Of a stretch of 64,000 nt of DNA, positions 25,503 through 37,900 are shown piece after piece (within the stretch, counting starts at the first letter, position 1; every line of letters begins with the position of its first letter). The notes under the pieces were generated by a model. That model worked only from the letters and a program-made list of their open reading frames with translations, did no database searches and was not told the DNA's origin. The DNA comes from Casuarius casuarius (Eukaryota; Chordata; Aves; Casuariiformes; Casuariidae). Both the position numbers and the translations under genes were made by a program. The stretch spans positions 248,001 through 312,000 of the forward strand of contig PTFA01000042.1 of NCBI GenBank assembly GCA_003342895.1. The letters run 5' to 3'.

Positions 25503-27584
25503 ATATGCGTTTATATACTTTTTTCTTTTTCTGCAAGACTAGGGTTATAATGTGTCCAAAATTTCACATGAGAGGAATTTGAGAGTGCCCTAGTACTGAC
25601 AATACTAGTTTCCTTCCATTAAGTGAGGAATTCTAGTTAGTGTGCTTTCATATTGTTTCTTCTTTCATCCTTTCAACCTGCATTTGTAAGGACTGTTTTA
25701 AGCTTTGGAAGATCTTTTTGGACTCTTCTTAGTTTTGATGGTCACTGTGCTATATTAAATACCTTGAGGAATATTTTTGTTTCCTTTTTCATCTTTTACA
25801 TTTATCCATTTGGTTGATAGCTGACACAGTCTTAGTTAAGTGCTTTAAATATACAGTAATCTGTTGATTCTTGGGGTACTTCTACAAGCTATCTTTGACT
25901 ACTTTTAGTGCTTCTACTTGAACATTCCTTTTAAAGTAAGGATAGCATAATAGAATAGGAGTTTTAGTCAGGTTTCCAGGAAAAGAGTTTTTGTTATCCT
26001 TGTTTAAGTGTCCCTTTTTCTTCTTTTCTGTAACTTCTTGCTGCTTTTAACTAAATCATTTGAGGAAAAAAAGACTAAAAGACAATATTTGTAGAAACTT
26101 AAATTATGTAAAATAGACAACTGTATAGCCTGCAAGGGTCTCTGCCAGGGGAAGAGTTGCAGTATGAACTTGCAACTTGTCAAGCTTCTTTAAAAATTAC
26201 TGTTCAATTGTTTTGTCTGCTTCACACCTTTACCCTCTTTGTCCATCCATAAATGGAATTAAATTTAAATAACTTCTAAGTGCTCCAGGAGAATAGTTAG
26301 AGTAGAAGAAAATTAAACAGTTTGCAGAAGAGATGTTCTGTGCTGTTTCGAATGAAACTCTATCACAATATGATTGTGTTTCTTGTGACTGTACATAAAA
26401 CAGGATTATGGACAGCTGTATTTTGTGCTTAAACACTGTGGAGAGTCTGGTTGGTCTTCATGACAAATACTAGCATAAATGCAGGGGCATGCCTTTATTT
26501 CACAATTAGAAAACAGAGTTAAGACATTCACCAATTTGACCTTTGTCAGTACTTCTCTAAACTGTTTTAATTTTATACAGTGGTTAAATTTTCCCTTTCC
26601 TGTTTGACGATTTTTCTCTTCATGAGCGTTTCCAGTCTTCTGGTTCTTTTCCTTTTGATTTCTCTCCTTACTCTGTATGACAGCAATTAGATTTTACAAA
26701 GAAAACAGATGGAAGTAATTTTTTAAAAATTACTTTTTAAATATTGAAATGCTTAATGCTATCTTCTGCATTTTATGTTTCAGATATCTCAGAAAAACCT
26801 TTTATCCTGTAAAAACAGTTGGGACAAAACTTGGTGAAATCTTTACATTTGGAAATACAACATTCTGTCAGATTAAGCATGTTAATGGGTGGGTCAAGGT
26901 ATTTATATTTACCCTTTAGTATTCCATTACAGAGTGGGAAATGAAAGTAATGCTGATACTCTGTTCTTCACTGGAGACCAGACTGGTACTGATACATTAC
27001 CAGTCTGTGCTACCATCGCCACTGGAAATGTCAGACCAGGGAACTTTTTATTCTCTATTTCTACTGAGGCAGAGACAACTAAGATCTCTGTGAAGGATCT
27101 CTGTGAGGTTACACTGTGAAATTTTGGAAAAACATCACTAAAATTGCTTGTATTCTATGAAAATAACTAGTAGTAGTGGGTACCCAGGAATATAGCTGGC
27201 AAGATATTTATTTTCCCAGCGTATTTAAGAATGCCCAAACCCCCTCTCTCCCCAAATTGTGAAAGTTTTCCCATGTTGAAAAAATGAAGGTTTGCATTGG
27301 CTACAATTTTATTGTTGTTGGGAGCTGGCATATCACAGCAAACTGTTGAGCAATATAATGATTGGATAGTCTTGTGTCAGCTAAAGTGAATGTCAGCAAC
27401 TGGGCTCAGTTATAGTAGCTCTTGGGTAAAATAGTCCAGTGTAATCTAAATGCTCAGTTTGTTAATACAATACTGTTCCCAGTAACATCCTATTTTCTTT
27501 GTAGGATGGTTCCAGATCCAATTATATGGTCCCTTGATTGAGCTTTAGATCTGAGAACACTATCTGAGAGCACTTCTTACTATG

Positions 27585-27626
27585 CTTTTTTTTTCTTTTC
27601 TTTTTTCTTTCTTTTTTTTTCTCTCT
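27585..27626 (+). repeat. Polypyrimidine tract
   Basis: Forty-two consecutive pyrimidines (T runs broken by single C, then CTCTCT) in intron 1. There is no productive 3' splice site or exon behind it that I can recognise. Confidence 0.9.
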
Positions 27627-28632
27627 GGAAAGCTCAATCTCATGTATCCCCCCCCAAAAGCAGGAAAATAGAAATACAATGTAAAGAGTGGAATTAAGTG
27701 TTTTTAGACTCTGGTTTCTGTAGAAGGGCTGTCTTCTCCCTAGCTCTTTTCTCGAATACTGAGAGTTCAGGAATAGCTTCAGGGTGCTTATATGTGAGTT
27801 TATTTCAAAGTTTTAAATGTTGTATAACTTTTACTATCCAATAAATAGTATTATTTCAGAACTTCGATGCTTTCTTGCAAAAGGAATTCCATTGCCAGGT
27901 GATTTTACCAGTGGTCCGTTATGAAAACAGACTTTAACAAGCATGACGGTGTTGAGCAGAAGAGGGGAAAAAAGACTGCATTAGAGAATTAAGGCAGGTG
28001 GGAAATAAGAGAACTGATGTAAATAAAGGTGCGTACTAAAAGGAAAAGGAGAGTAATTTAACTATTCCTGACTGGTTTAGCAGGTAAACTACTCTTGAAA
28101 GAAGATGAAACACAAATATCTTAGTCTGTACTGGGTGAATCTGCAAACACAAGTAGCTTATATTCTATCTTGATGAAATTTGGCTTAAAGCATCTTGGTT
28201 TTGTTTTTGTTTACATTTCTGTAGTGCTGGCATCAGTATATACTGATAATTAAAAATAAATGCTTAAATACTTTTCCATTATAGTAAATTATTACTCTTA
28301 AACACTTGCTGAGGGAAAACCTGCTTTTTACCACTGAAGACACACATGGTAATTTATTCAGAGATTTTTTTGCCTTTGCAGCTACTTAAGTAGTATTTAT
28401 TTGTAGTAAAATGTGTTTTAAGATGTACATGTTAAGGTTTGGGCATCTTAAATGCATGTAAGTATGTATTCGTGTGTTAACCCGTATGAAATTTTAAGTG
28501 TAAACTTAGATGTTTAGCTCTTAAAAAGAATTAAAACAAGCAGTGTATGTTTCACTGTTTGCTTATTATGCTCTAATATTTCCGTAGGTTCCTATGGGAT
28601 ATGATTTTCACATGCATGATTTTTTTTTCCAG

Positions 28633-28690
28633 ATTTGAAGAACAGAAGCATGCTTTCCACTGAGACTTACACTAACATTTGTGATACAGA
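28633..28690 (+). other. BACH1: BACH1 exon 2, 5' UTR part with an overlapping upstream ORF
   Basis: The exon begins after a poly-T tract and CAG-type acceptor at 28631-28632. An upstream ATG at 28650, with A at -3, opens a 16-codon frame that ends at the TAA at 28698-28700, seven bases past the main ATG, in a different frame. The main ATG also has A at -3. This arrangement usually lowers main-frame initiation and can make it conditional. Confidence 0.85.
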
Positions 28691-28930
28691 ATGTCTCTAA
28701 GTGAGAAGAATAGCGTGGTTTTTGCATATGAGTCTTCAGTACACGGTACCAATGTACTCCTCAATCTCAATGATCAGAGAAAGCAAGATATTCTTTGTGA
28801 TGTTACTATTTTAGTGGAAGATCAGCGATTTCGGGCTCATAAAGCTGTGCTGGCAGCTTGCAGCAGTTACTTCCTTTCAAGAATTGTGGGCCAGTTGGAT
28901 TCTGATCTTATCATCACTTTACCGGAAGAG
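28691..28930 (+). CDS. BACH1: BACH1 coding exon 2: first half of the BTB domain
   Basis: Encodes residues 1-80. It starts MSLSE and includes the BTB hallmark stretch [20 protein letters not shown] (residues 35-54) and the ACSSYF motif. The donor is GAAGAG followed by GTGAGT, phase 0. The BTB fold mediates dimerisation and recruits partners such as ubiquitin-ligase adaptors and co-repressors. The boundary inside the BTB, right after LPEE, matches the exon structure I know from mammalian BACH1. Confidence 0.97.
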
Positions 28931-31900
28931 GTGAGTGTTATTTGCTTCTGTATTTTGCCTTCCAGTGCTTCTAATCTGTTGTGTTCAATCCTGTTTTACA
29001 ATAGACTGGTACTTAACTGGGATTAGTACTTCTTAAGGTAAAAGAGTTAAGAACTGTGGGGAGAGAATTTCTAAGTTGAAAAGTTGCCATTGATCAAGGT
29101 AAGGGCTAGATAGTGTATATCACAGACTGAAGATAGGTAAATGCTGCCTTGGGGAGTGTATAGGGGAGTTCTGTTTACTTAAGTGGATGTTATTTCTAAA
29201 ACTGTGCGCATGGTTGAAAGTACACAAGTTAGACAAAAACCCAGATATTTAACATGGGTCTCAAGTGCTGGAGAAGTATTGTAGAACTAGGCTGCCTATA
29301 TGAAATGGAAATACTTCTGCAATAATAAATAAATAAGTAGCAGTTCTACTGTAACCTTTAAATCATTGTTTTCAAGAAATATTTTGATGAATATGTTCCA
29401 GAATGCATGTTTGAGATATACAGCCATGCTTATATTCCTTGATTGCAAGATTCTGCGATTTGCTACTGTTGCGTTTCACCAGTTCTCCATTGTTTTTACA
29501 CATTGGTCTTGAGTTTGTCTATGGAGTTGCTGTACTTTTGAAACTGAGAAAATGTATTGCAGTTATTTGTGTCTTTTTTGTTTTTTTCCCTAAATTCATA
29601 GTCTTAAGTCATACTGAATTTGGAGCCATTCAGTGGGAATGAGCCAGAATCTGTCATCCGTAGGAAAGAAAATACATCGTCAGATGCCTGAAGCATCCAA
29701 GACATTTAAAGATTCCAGTCAGTATTTAACTAAGAGTGAATAGTCATGTTATAGGAGGCATGACAAAAATGATTGTGAGTGGGTTCCTCCTGCTCCCCCC
29801 TGCCAAGGAACATTAGACGACATGTTACCTGAACATGTAATGATGTGTTTTTAATGGGTGGTGAGTGGGTGCACCTGTACACTACAGGCTTGGACCTGAA
29901 AAGTGTGGTTATTTTCTCCTGCTTAAGGTATGAGAGTAGGCCCTAGTTTGCAAACTGACTGCAATTTGATGCTGCATGTACTTGCATTAAGCCACCAGAT
30001 ACAGCATTTAAGCTCCCTCCATCTTTTACAAACTAGTAGTTGAGTCCTTAGTGATGACCTGCTAACAACCCCTTCCCCCCCCGCCCCCTTGCTATCCTCA
30101 GTCTTCTTGAGTTCTGTGGGTTTTTGGTGGTAGGAACTAAGAATTAAGTTGTTCAGCACTGCACTTGTAGATGAACAGTGAAGAACCTCCAAGTGCTCTG
30201 ATTGTGCCCTGAAGTAGCAGTAATCTAAAGAATAGGTTGCTTTAGATTTGATTCTGTAACTGAGAAGTCATGAACAGTGGCTTCCTGGGAGGAAATTGAT
30301 TATAGTCAGCATTGGGGTGGAAAATAACATGTAAATTGTTGACAGCTCTGCTAGAATCTTCTAAAGCAGAAGGAAGGATAAGCATCATTCAGTATTTCTG
30401 GTGATGTGAGGAGATCATATTATTGACCTGTCCATGCACATGACTACATTGAATGTTAATAACATAGAGAAGATGTATTCAAAAGGTCTGTACCCCATTA
30501 AAATAGGTGCTTTGCTAGCTTTGTAATATATCTATGGAGGCATATCTCCACAGATATATTACAAATCCAGCGGAGCACCTGTTTTAGGTGCTGTTGCCAG
30601 AATCTTCCTGATTTTTGTTTAAAAAACAAAACAGGAGGGGGGCTGGCTCACGGTCTCTGTAAAGAGCTTCAGTGGTTTTTATTCACTGTTGATCAATGAA
30701 TTTGTTACAAGCGAGTCTGTTACAGTATAATACCACTGTGTCACTTTTATCCAGCCTCCTTACTGTTCTGTGTGTAATCTCTTCTCCCCTGCTGTGATGA
30801 AGAGAGAACTTTGTTTTGGAGTAATGGAGAAAATACGGTATTGGAAGAATAAGAAATATACACTGAAATTGGAGGGAGGGAGGGGGGAAAATACGAAGCA
30901 TCAGGGATGATAAACCGGAGTAAGCAGGGACCAGAATTTGTAAAGAAAATGGAAGAACGTAATAATCATAGTACTTATTATGTCCTGTTAAGGTTACACT
31001 TTTAACAATGTCACTTAGCGTTACTGACCTAAGAATTGAATCTGCTGAAGCAACAAGCAAAAATACTAACAGTGAATCTCATCTTTTAATCATTTTATCT
31101 GATCACTTGTTAAAAACATTTTGAGATTCAGCAGCTTGAGTTTCTCTTCTGGGAACTGCTAAGTATTTTGAAATGAGTCAGTTCATGAAGCTGCATATTT
31201 AAGAGAGGCAAATGTTAATCACCTGGTTTGACAACTTGTTAACCTTTTTAATCATCTGATGTATTTAAAGTTTAGAATGAAAGACACCAGTCTTGTGAAT
31301 GTGAAATACCAAAGTATTCCTGGAATTAAAGTAGTTCATGTATCTTATAGTGTCAGAACTAAACACTGACAACTTGGTGTCAGTTCTCTTGTTTATTTGT
31401 TTTCATTCTAGGAATTCTAACCCAAATACAAATAAAAGGCTTCTGTACAAATCACTCTTCTGGGTCAGTCAGACCCAAAGTCCATCTAGCTTAGTATCTT
31501 GTTTGAGGGTAGGTAGTCAGCTAGAGGTGCACAGAAGAAGGTATAGGGAATGTAGGGTGGCCCTTCTTTATGATCCTTCCAATGTTTAGTAATAAGAGGT
31601 TCTGGAACTCCTTTATGTGGAAAGTGTACAGTTTTTGAAATATTGTTGTATTTGTTGAGTTTCATGTATAAGCATCATCTGTTTCTAAATTTACTAAATG
31701 GTTTATTGATTAAATTACTAAGTCTGAAGACTTCATGCCAACATATGGGCCTTAGATAAACTCTGCATTTTACGTTTGCCTTTGTATTACATTGTGAACT
31801 CCGTAGTATTAAGTACGAATTAATGTATTCGTGTAATCGGTATGCTATCTCAAGAGCATATTTCACACACTATCTTAAGATCTCTTCAGATAAGTCATAA

Positions 31901-34900
31901 GAGTTCAAAATCTCTTGCTAAATTGCCTCTGTGGGAGCTATCTTCTACCTCCTTTTATGCATTATTTACGGTTTTTGGGTGGAGGGGAGAACTAATTCGT
32001 AAGTTAAATGTATAGTTAAAAGTTTAGTGTATAGTTAACTTTGACAGAAGTACAGTTAATAACATAATGTTTTATTCAGCATAAAGTTTTGTTTATTTCA
32101 ATGAAAGAAGGGAACAATGTGAGCTTACCTTTATGGGTAGTAATAGTGGATATATTGCTCTGTCCTTCCTAAAGGCTAAAGGAAGTGTTACATGACTTGT
32201 GATATGAGACGGTCTGTGTACAGCTTTCCAACTGATTTCCTCACAATTTTTTCATTTGTAGAAGATGGTCTTGTTCAGTTTGTAACAATACCGAATTTTT
32301 GTTTGTTACATTTGGACTTCCTCTGAGGTAACTGAGATGATGATAATGACTAAACTGTTCAAAATAAATCTACCTGCTCCAAAGAGGCTTTAAACTGAGA
32401 GTAACTGCTTTTGGTGTAGATTTTTTGAATACAATTGTTTTAATCTATGAGAGTAAGAAAGGAGTAATTGGCTATAGTAACAAATAACTGTGTAGTCAAA
32501 TTTCATTTTTCAAACTTTTTATTATCGATTATGCATGAAACTGAGCAAATAACAAAAATTGCTCTTCAAAGGAAGGATTAAATACCAAAAGTACTGTGAT
32601 CTTATTTGAGAATAATTCACAGATAACTTGGGTTGAAAGGCATCTTAAAAATTGGACTCCAGCTACTGTTCTACTGTTTTTCAGTGTACAGCAGTCTCTT
32701 TGGCTGTTAGTATTATATTGTCAGAACTGTTTAAAAGATTGATCATAGTGAAGTAAACAATTGTCATAAAGTATACAGGATAGAATCGTTGTATCAGAAA
32801 ATTTGTCTCAAAATGAGTGTGGGCAGATTTCCTCTATACAACAAATTTGCTGCTTTTGCCTTGTTCTGTTTTGCAGTTTGTTCACAGGTGAACATGGGTT
32901 CTGTGTGTTTCTCTGTGCAAACCCATATTGAACATGTGGAATGTAACTGAAAGCTTGGCAATGAAACTGCCTGATTCACTAGAAGTGGAAGTACATTAAG
33001 ACTTGTTCTTTTTCATACTGTATGTTCTTATAGAGAAGGGCAAATGTGGGTTTGGTCAGAGTTTCACCAAGCAGGAAGTTGGCTATACTAATGTGTTTTT
33101 TCCTCTTTCTTTTTTTAAATAGGTAACACTTAAAGGATTTAGTCCTTTGCTTCAGTTTGCATACACAGCTAAACTTATTTTAAATAAAGACAATGTGTGC
33201 GAAGTTTGCAAGTGTGCTGAATTTTTGGGTATACATGACATTGAAGAATCTTGCTTTCAGTTTCTCAAATTCAAATTTTTGGATTGTAAATCAGATCAAC
33301 AGGAATGTCCCAGGAAGAAATGTTGTACACAGCATTGTCTGAAAACAAACCCTAAAATTGGCAATGTGGATGATGGAGATGTAGAAATAGAATATGAAGC
33401 AGAGGAACTTATCGAAAAAGAATGTATTCAAACTCCTCAGGCAAAGCTCTGTAAAGATGAAGAAAATGCTAAAACGTCTCCTGCTCTGCAAGATAATACT
33501 AATCAAACATGTGATCCTGTACATTTAGAAAGGGGTAACATTTCAAGCTCATCTTCCCTATGCCCAAAGTATAGGAAGTTCCAAAAAGCTTTTGGAAATG
33601 ACAAAGTTCACACTTCAGAACCCAGTTCCAGTATTAAAGATATTCAGGTGCCACCAATTGCAACTTTTCTTGAGAAGGAATTATCTGATAATGATAGCAT
33701 ACAAAAAGCTCAGGAGTGTGCACCTATGCAGCTGGTCTCAAAATGTGAAGAGACTCAGGTAAAAATGGAAGAAGGGGAGGAAGAGAGTGAGAAAAAGGAA
33801 GAAAAAAGAGATTCTGTGACTCAGAGTGTCTCATGTCCTATGGAGAAAGTGGATGTTGCTGCTTTTCCCCAAAACTCTGCTGCACCTCATGGACCTAATT
33901 CTGTGTCTTTTTTACATACATGTGAGCAATATGGTGACTTGAATTTCAGTGGTATGCAAAGCAACACAGTCTTAGCTGAAAAAAGCATAACAGGTACTGG
34001 AGTGAGGAATGACAAAATTGAAATTCAAGATGCTGCACCTTCAAAGGTTGATTTGTGCACTAGAGAAGCCATTAACATTACATCAGCTGGTGATCGAAGC
34101 AGTGTGGAGAGAGAAGTAGCAGAACATCTAGCAAAAGGGTTCTGGAGTGATATTTACAGTACAGAAGCTTGCCAAATACATTTACCACCTGCAGTAGCAA
34201 AAGAATGCTTGGAACCAGTATATTCAGGGAAAAAATCGGAGTGTCCATGGCTGGGTATCAGGATCAGTGAAAGCCCTGAACCTTGTCCTCAAAGAACTTT
34301 TACAACATTAAATTCTGTCAACTGCCCCTTTATAAGCAACCTTAGTGCTGAAGGATGCTCCAACAGCTCTGAAATAAGCAGTGGAGAGTATGTTCAAGGA
34401 CAGCAACAAGAACAGTGTCCCTATAATTACGTGATAAGTTTGGGAGAGGATTCAGAGACTGACACTGAGGGAGACAGCGAATCCTGTTCAGCAAGAGAAC
34501 AGGATTGTGAGGTAGGGACGTTCTTGTATACCTTTGCTTCTCTATCTCTTGAGGCATTCTTCAGAAACCTAGTTCTGAGTCTCTTGTCACTTGCGGTTGC
34601 TTATTTGAAGTCTTATTTACCATTCAATTTTTTTAGTAACCATTCAAAGATTTATATGGAAGATCAAATAGTTAATTCACAGAGACTTACAAAATTATTT
34701 CTTGTCAGGTAGGGAGTCGTTCATGCTTGAGTGTTAGACCTTTTCAGACACTTTTTCTGGAACAACTTTATCAAAAAGGTTGCAAGTAAACTGATTTGAG
34801 GGTTGTCTTGAGGGGGTTTTGTGCTGTTGTCTCTTTCAGTTAAACTTTGGGAAAGGTCTAAACTTCTTGGAAACTTTGTTTTATACATGGTTCAAAATGT

Positions 34901-37900
34901 TTTTGTTCTTACTTGAAGGGGGAAGGTGGGAGGAAATTAATACTTCGTATCTCCCGCACAATGGGATTTCTGTTTTCAGGTTGGCTTCATTAGCTGTGTA
35001 TTGAAGACTGGTTTAATGCTATTGCCTTCTCTGTAACTTAAGTTATATTTGTTTCTCCAGCTGCAGAAATCATTGGCACTTCTTTCCTTCATGCCATTGC
35101 TTTGATAGCATTTCAGATGGATGCTGTCAGTAATCTAATACCATAAGGCTTACTGTATGCAGAAAATAAAATGATTTCTGTCACAGTTCTTAGAACTGTA
35201 TGACTCTGTGCATGATGGATCATTTAATGTCATGAAAATGTAATTGTTTTTAAAGCACTAGTTTTTCTCTTCGAGATCTAGATGTAGAAGCTATAACCAG
35301 TATAGAAAGTTAGGAGGCCAGGCTCAGGCCCAGAACTAGCTAAATGCATTTCCCATCTTTACATTACAAAGAAGTAAATGGCATCATTGCAGAGGGCAAT
35401 ACTCTGCCCATTTATTTGCCTATTTATGTCACCAGTGAGAGCTATCAAATGCAGAAGGCTGTTCTGTTCCCCCCTCCAACCCCCCCCCCATTCAGAACTG
35501 TGGCTATAGCAAGGTGACGTATTCCTGCTGCTTAATATACTCAAATGTAAGGTTTAATTGTCATATTTTATGAAGTACCCAACTATTTTCTAAAGGTAAA
35601 CATGGTTTTCAGTATTAAGGTTTTATGACCTGCATATGTTTCTGAAGCTACTCCTTCTATAGTTCAGGGGTACATGCTGTAGCAAGGGCCTGGTTCTATC
35701 TTTCTCCAGTATTAAAAAGTATAAGACAAATACAGATGCACTTTTTCTGCAGAGCCATGAACTTTTTCTGCAGAAAACTATCGGTATAAAACTGCATGCA
35801 AAATGCAGTCTTAGTAACAGTTTAGGGGAAACTTAGCATATGTTAGTGATTCTTGACACCTATTTTCATACACCAGCTCACTATAATTTATTCTTTTAGA
35901 GCATTATCACTTAACTGATTCCTCTGAAAACGCTTATGAAGCTCTAGTGTAAGTGTGCAGTGTAACTCAGTTATTTCTCCCATGCCTCAGCAGTTCATCT
36001 ACCTGAAACCCCTGGATTTTATTAACCTCAGCTGATGGCTATATTATACTGCTCTTGTCTCTGACTTAATAAAAAAAAAAAGAGAGAGAGGAAAAAAAAA
36101 AGAAAGGCAGGTACTATTGTAAAGAATGCTTAAGATTAAAACTTTAATTGACCTGTTAGTGTTTGTGTATATCAGTTTCACCTTTCATTCAGAACTGTAT
36201 CTTATATTCTAGGTAAAACTGCCATTTAACGCACAAAGGATCATTTCACTTTCTAGAAATGATTTCCAGTCATTTCTGAAAATGCATAAATTGACTCCTG
36301 AACAATTGGACTGTATCCATGATATCCGAAGACGAAGTAAAAATAGAATTGCAGCACAGCGATGTCGTAAGAGAAAACTTGACTGCATACAAAATCTTGA
36401 ATCCGAAATTGAAAAATTGGTATGTATAAATATTATTGAATTAGTCTTTCTTTAAATATCTTGACTGGATATCTGCCAGTATTCTGAAAGTAAAGTGGCT
36501 TACTACTTTATCCAGTCAAGCTTAGAAAACTTAACCAGTCTTATAGGTGACTCCTTGATAACTGTTCTAGATTTTCTGTGCCCCACTCTAAGGAGCACAC
36601 ATTTTTCCTTCTGTGGTTTTGTTTCCATTCAAGTAAAAGTACATCACAGCATAGTTCTTGGTGAATGCTGTTTCTGAAGCCCATCGACATTGAGCTTAAT
36701 TACACAGAGGAATGATACCTAAACTATCATCCTGCTCTGCTCAGTTTTCTACCTCTTTTCCCTCCTCTGCTTTTTTTTGTTTTTCAGCTCGTCCTATTGC
36801 TCATGGTCAAGTTAAATGCGAGCTAAAATTTTCACTTAATTTGACAGAGCTGAAAAATATGGTGTTAGCTGTCTAAGTATTTGTTGTTGTAATATACCAA
36901 CATGGGCTGGTAAACTGTTTCCCAACTCTTGAAACTTAAAAACATTTTCCGTTAAGGCTCTTGCAGAAAGGAGGAAGATACAGCAGAACTCAAGCTGCTT
37001 AACATTTTAGCAGTTGCATCAAGATTGTAGTTGAGGAATTAAAGAATCCAGACTTCCCTGCAACCACACATACAAGTGTGTGCGTGTGTGTGTATATACA
37101 CACACGCACACGTATATATATGGGTGTGTATATTTTCCCTTTCTTAAAAGGTAATAAAAAGTTAAATGCATAACCTCAGACAAGGATGGATAATCTGAAG
37201 TTCTTCTGGCAAGAAAATCACTGTGGATTTCTTCCTCAGTCTTTGTATCTGACCCACTCTTCTTACTTCAGATTTATGGTTGATTGCGCTATGCACTCTG
37301 TATAGTTCAGTGGCTTAGGGTTACTGTCCTCCTGATTCTTGTTTTTGAGGTGTTTTAGACTTTGTGCTTTATGTAGATGAATTTGATATGTATATTAGCT
37401 AGGTACATATGCAATTATGTAAGTACCTTTTTACTTATGACATTTGTGTGAAAAGGAAAGTAAAATTAGAGCAAAGGACTATGGGCTAGAAACTCCTTTC
37501 TCTTCCTGAGGTGCTCCATCATCTTTCACTACACACGCTTCTACTTCTGAAACAACTGAGATAAGGCAGGCCTATGGTGCCATACAAGCCTGGTAAATCA
37601 ACAGAGCAGTCCATTCAGTGTGCTGAATGGAGATGATGTTCTAGAGGCAAGGGAAATCAGGTGGTCACATTAATGCAAGTCATATTACTCTGACTGGAGA
37701 GAAATTGCATTTCTGATAGTTCCAAACTTTTTGAGTGTTTTTGTCATCTTAATGTTATTTCTGCTTGTTATGTAACTCTGTCAATATTGTGCAACAGTTG
37801 AAAAGTTTTTTTTAAAGATGTGATTCATCAGCAAGATTAGACATGAAGTTGACTGACTATCAGTGACTTGTTCTATTCATAGTGTAATATCCTTTCTTCT

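Larger units (their letters stand above)
16605..28632 (+). other. BACH1: BACH1 intron 1
   Basis: A 12 kb intron, GT at 16605-16606 and AG at 28631-28632. It starts in the CpG island and turns AT-rich from about 17280. It holds many poly-T and poly-C runs, a GGGA-type G-quadruplex motif near 19132, a stronger G-run cluster at 21703-21732, TA/TG microsatellites near 18278, 24683 and 25465, and a polypyrimidine tract at 27585-27626. No coding exon was recognised. Open frames of 60-100 codons occur on both strands but show no domain and no conserved splice frame. Confidence 0.85.
28931..33122 (+). other. BACH1: BACH1 intron 2
   Basis: 4.2 kb, GT/AG, phase 0. Besides AT-rich filler it contains an 86-nt near-perfect hairpin at 30500-30585, a G-rich run at 30871-30887 and a CR1 tail fragment at 31452-31590. 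No further coding exon was recognised. Confidence 0.9.

Noticed and set aside
26889..27119. 76-codon plus-strand frame in intron 1 that looks protein-like
   Set aside because: No recognisable domain, and no evidence that it is spliced into BACH1. It contains a small internal repeat (GATCTCTGTGA twice). Insufficient for a gene call.
28691..29026. 111-codon frame as a short independent protein
   Set aside because: It is exon 2 read through a consensus GTGAGT donor. The residues after LPEE do not continue the BTB, whereas exon 3 does.
30871..30887. G-rich run as a quadruplex
   Set aside because: Only three full GGG runs with proper loops; the fourth needs splitting of one run or a GG, so it was not called.
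33147..34712. Taking the 521-codon frame as a complete gene starting at the Met at 33147
   Set aside because: The BTB reading continues upstream without a break to the acceptor at 33121-33122 and joins exon 2 in phase. The Met is internal.
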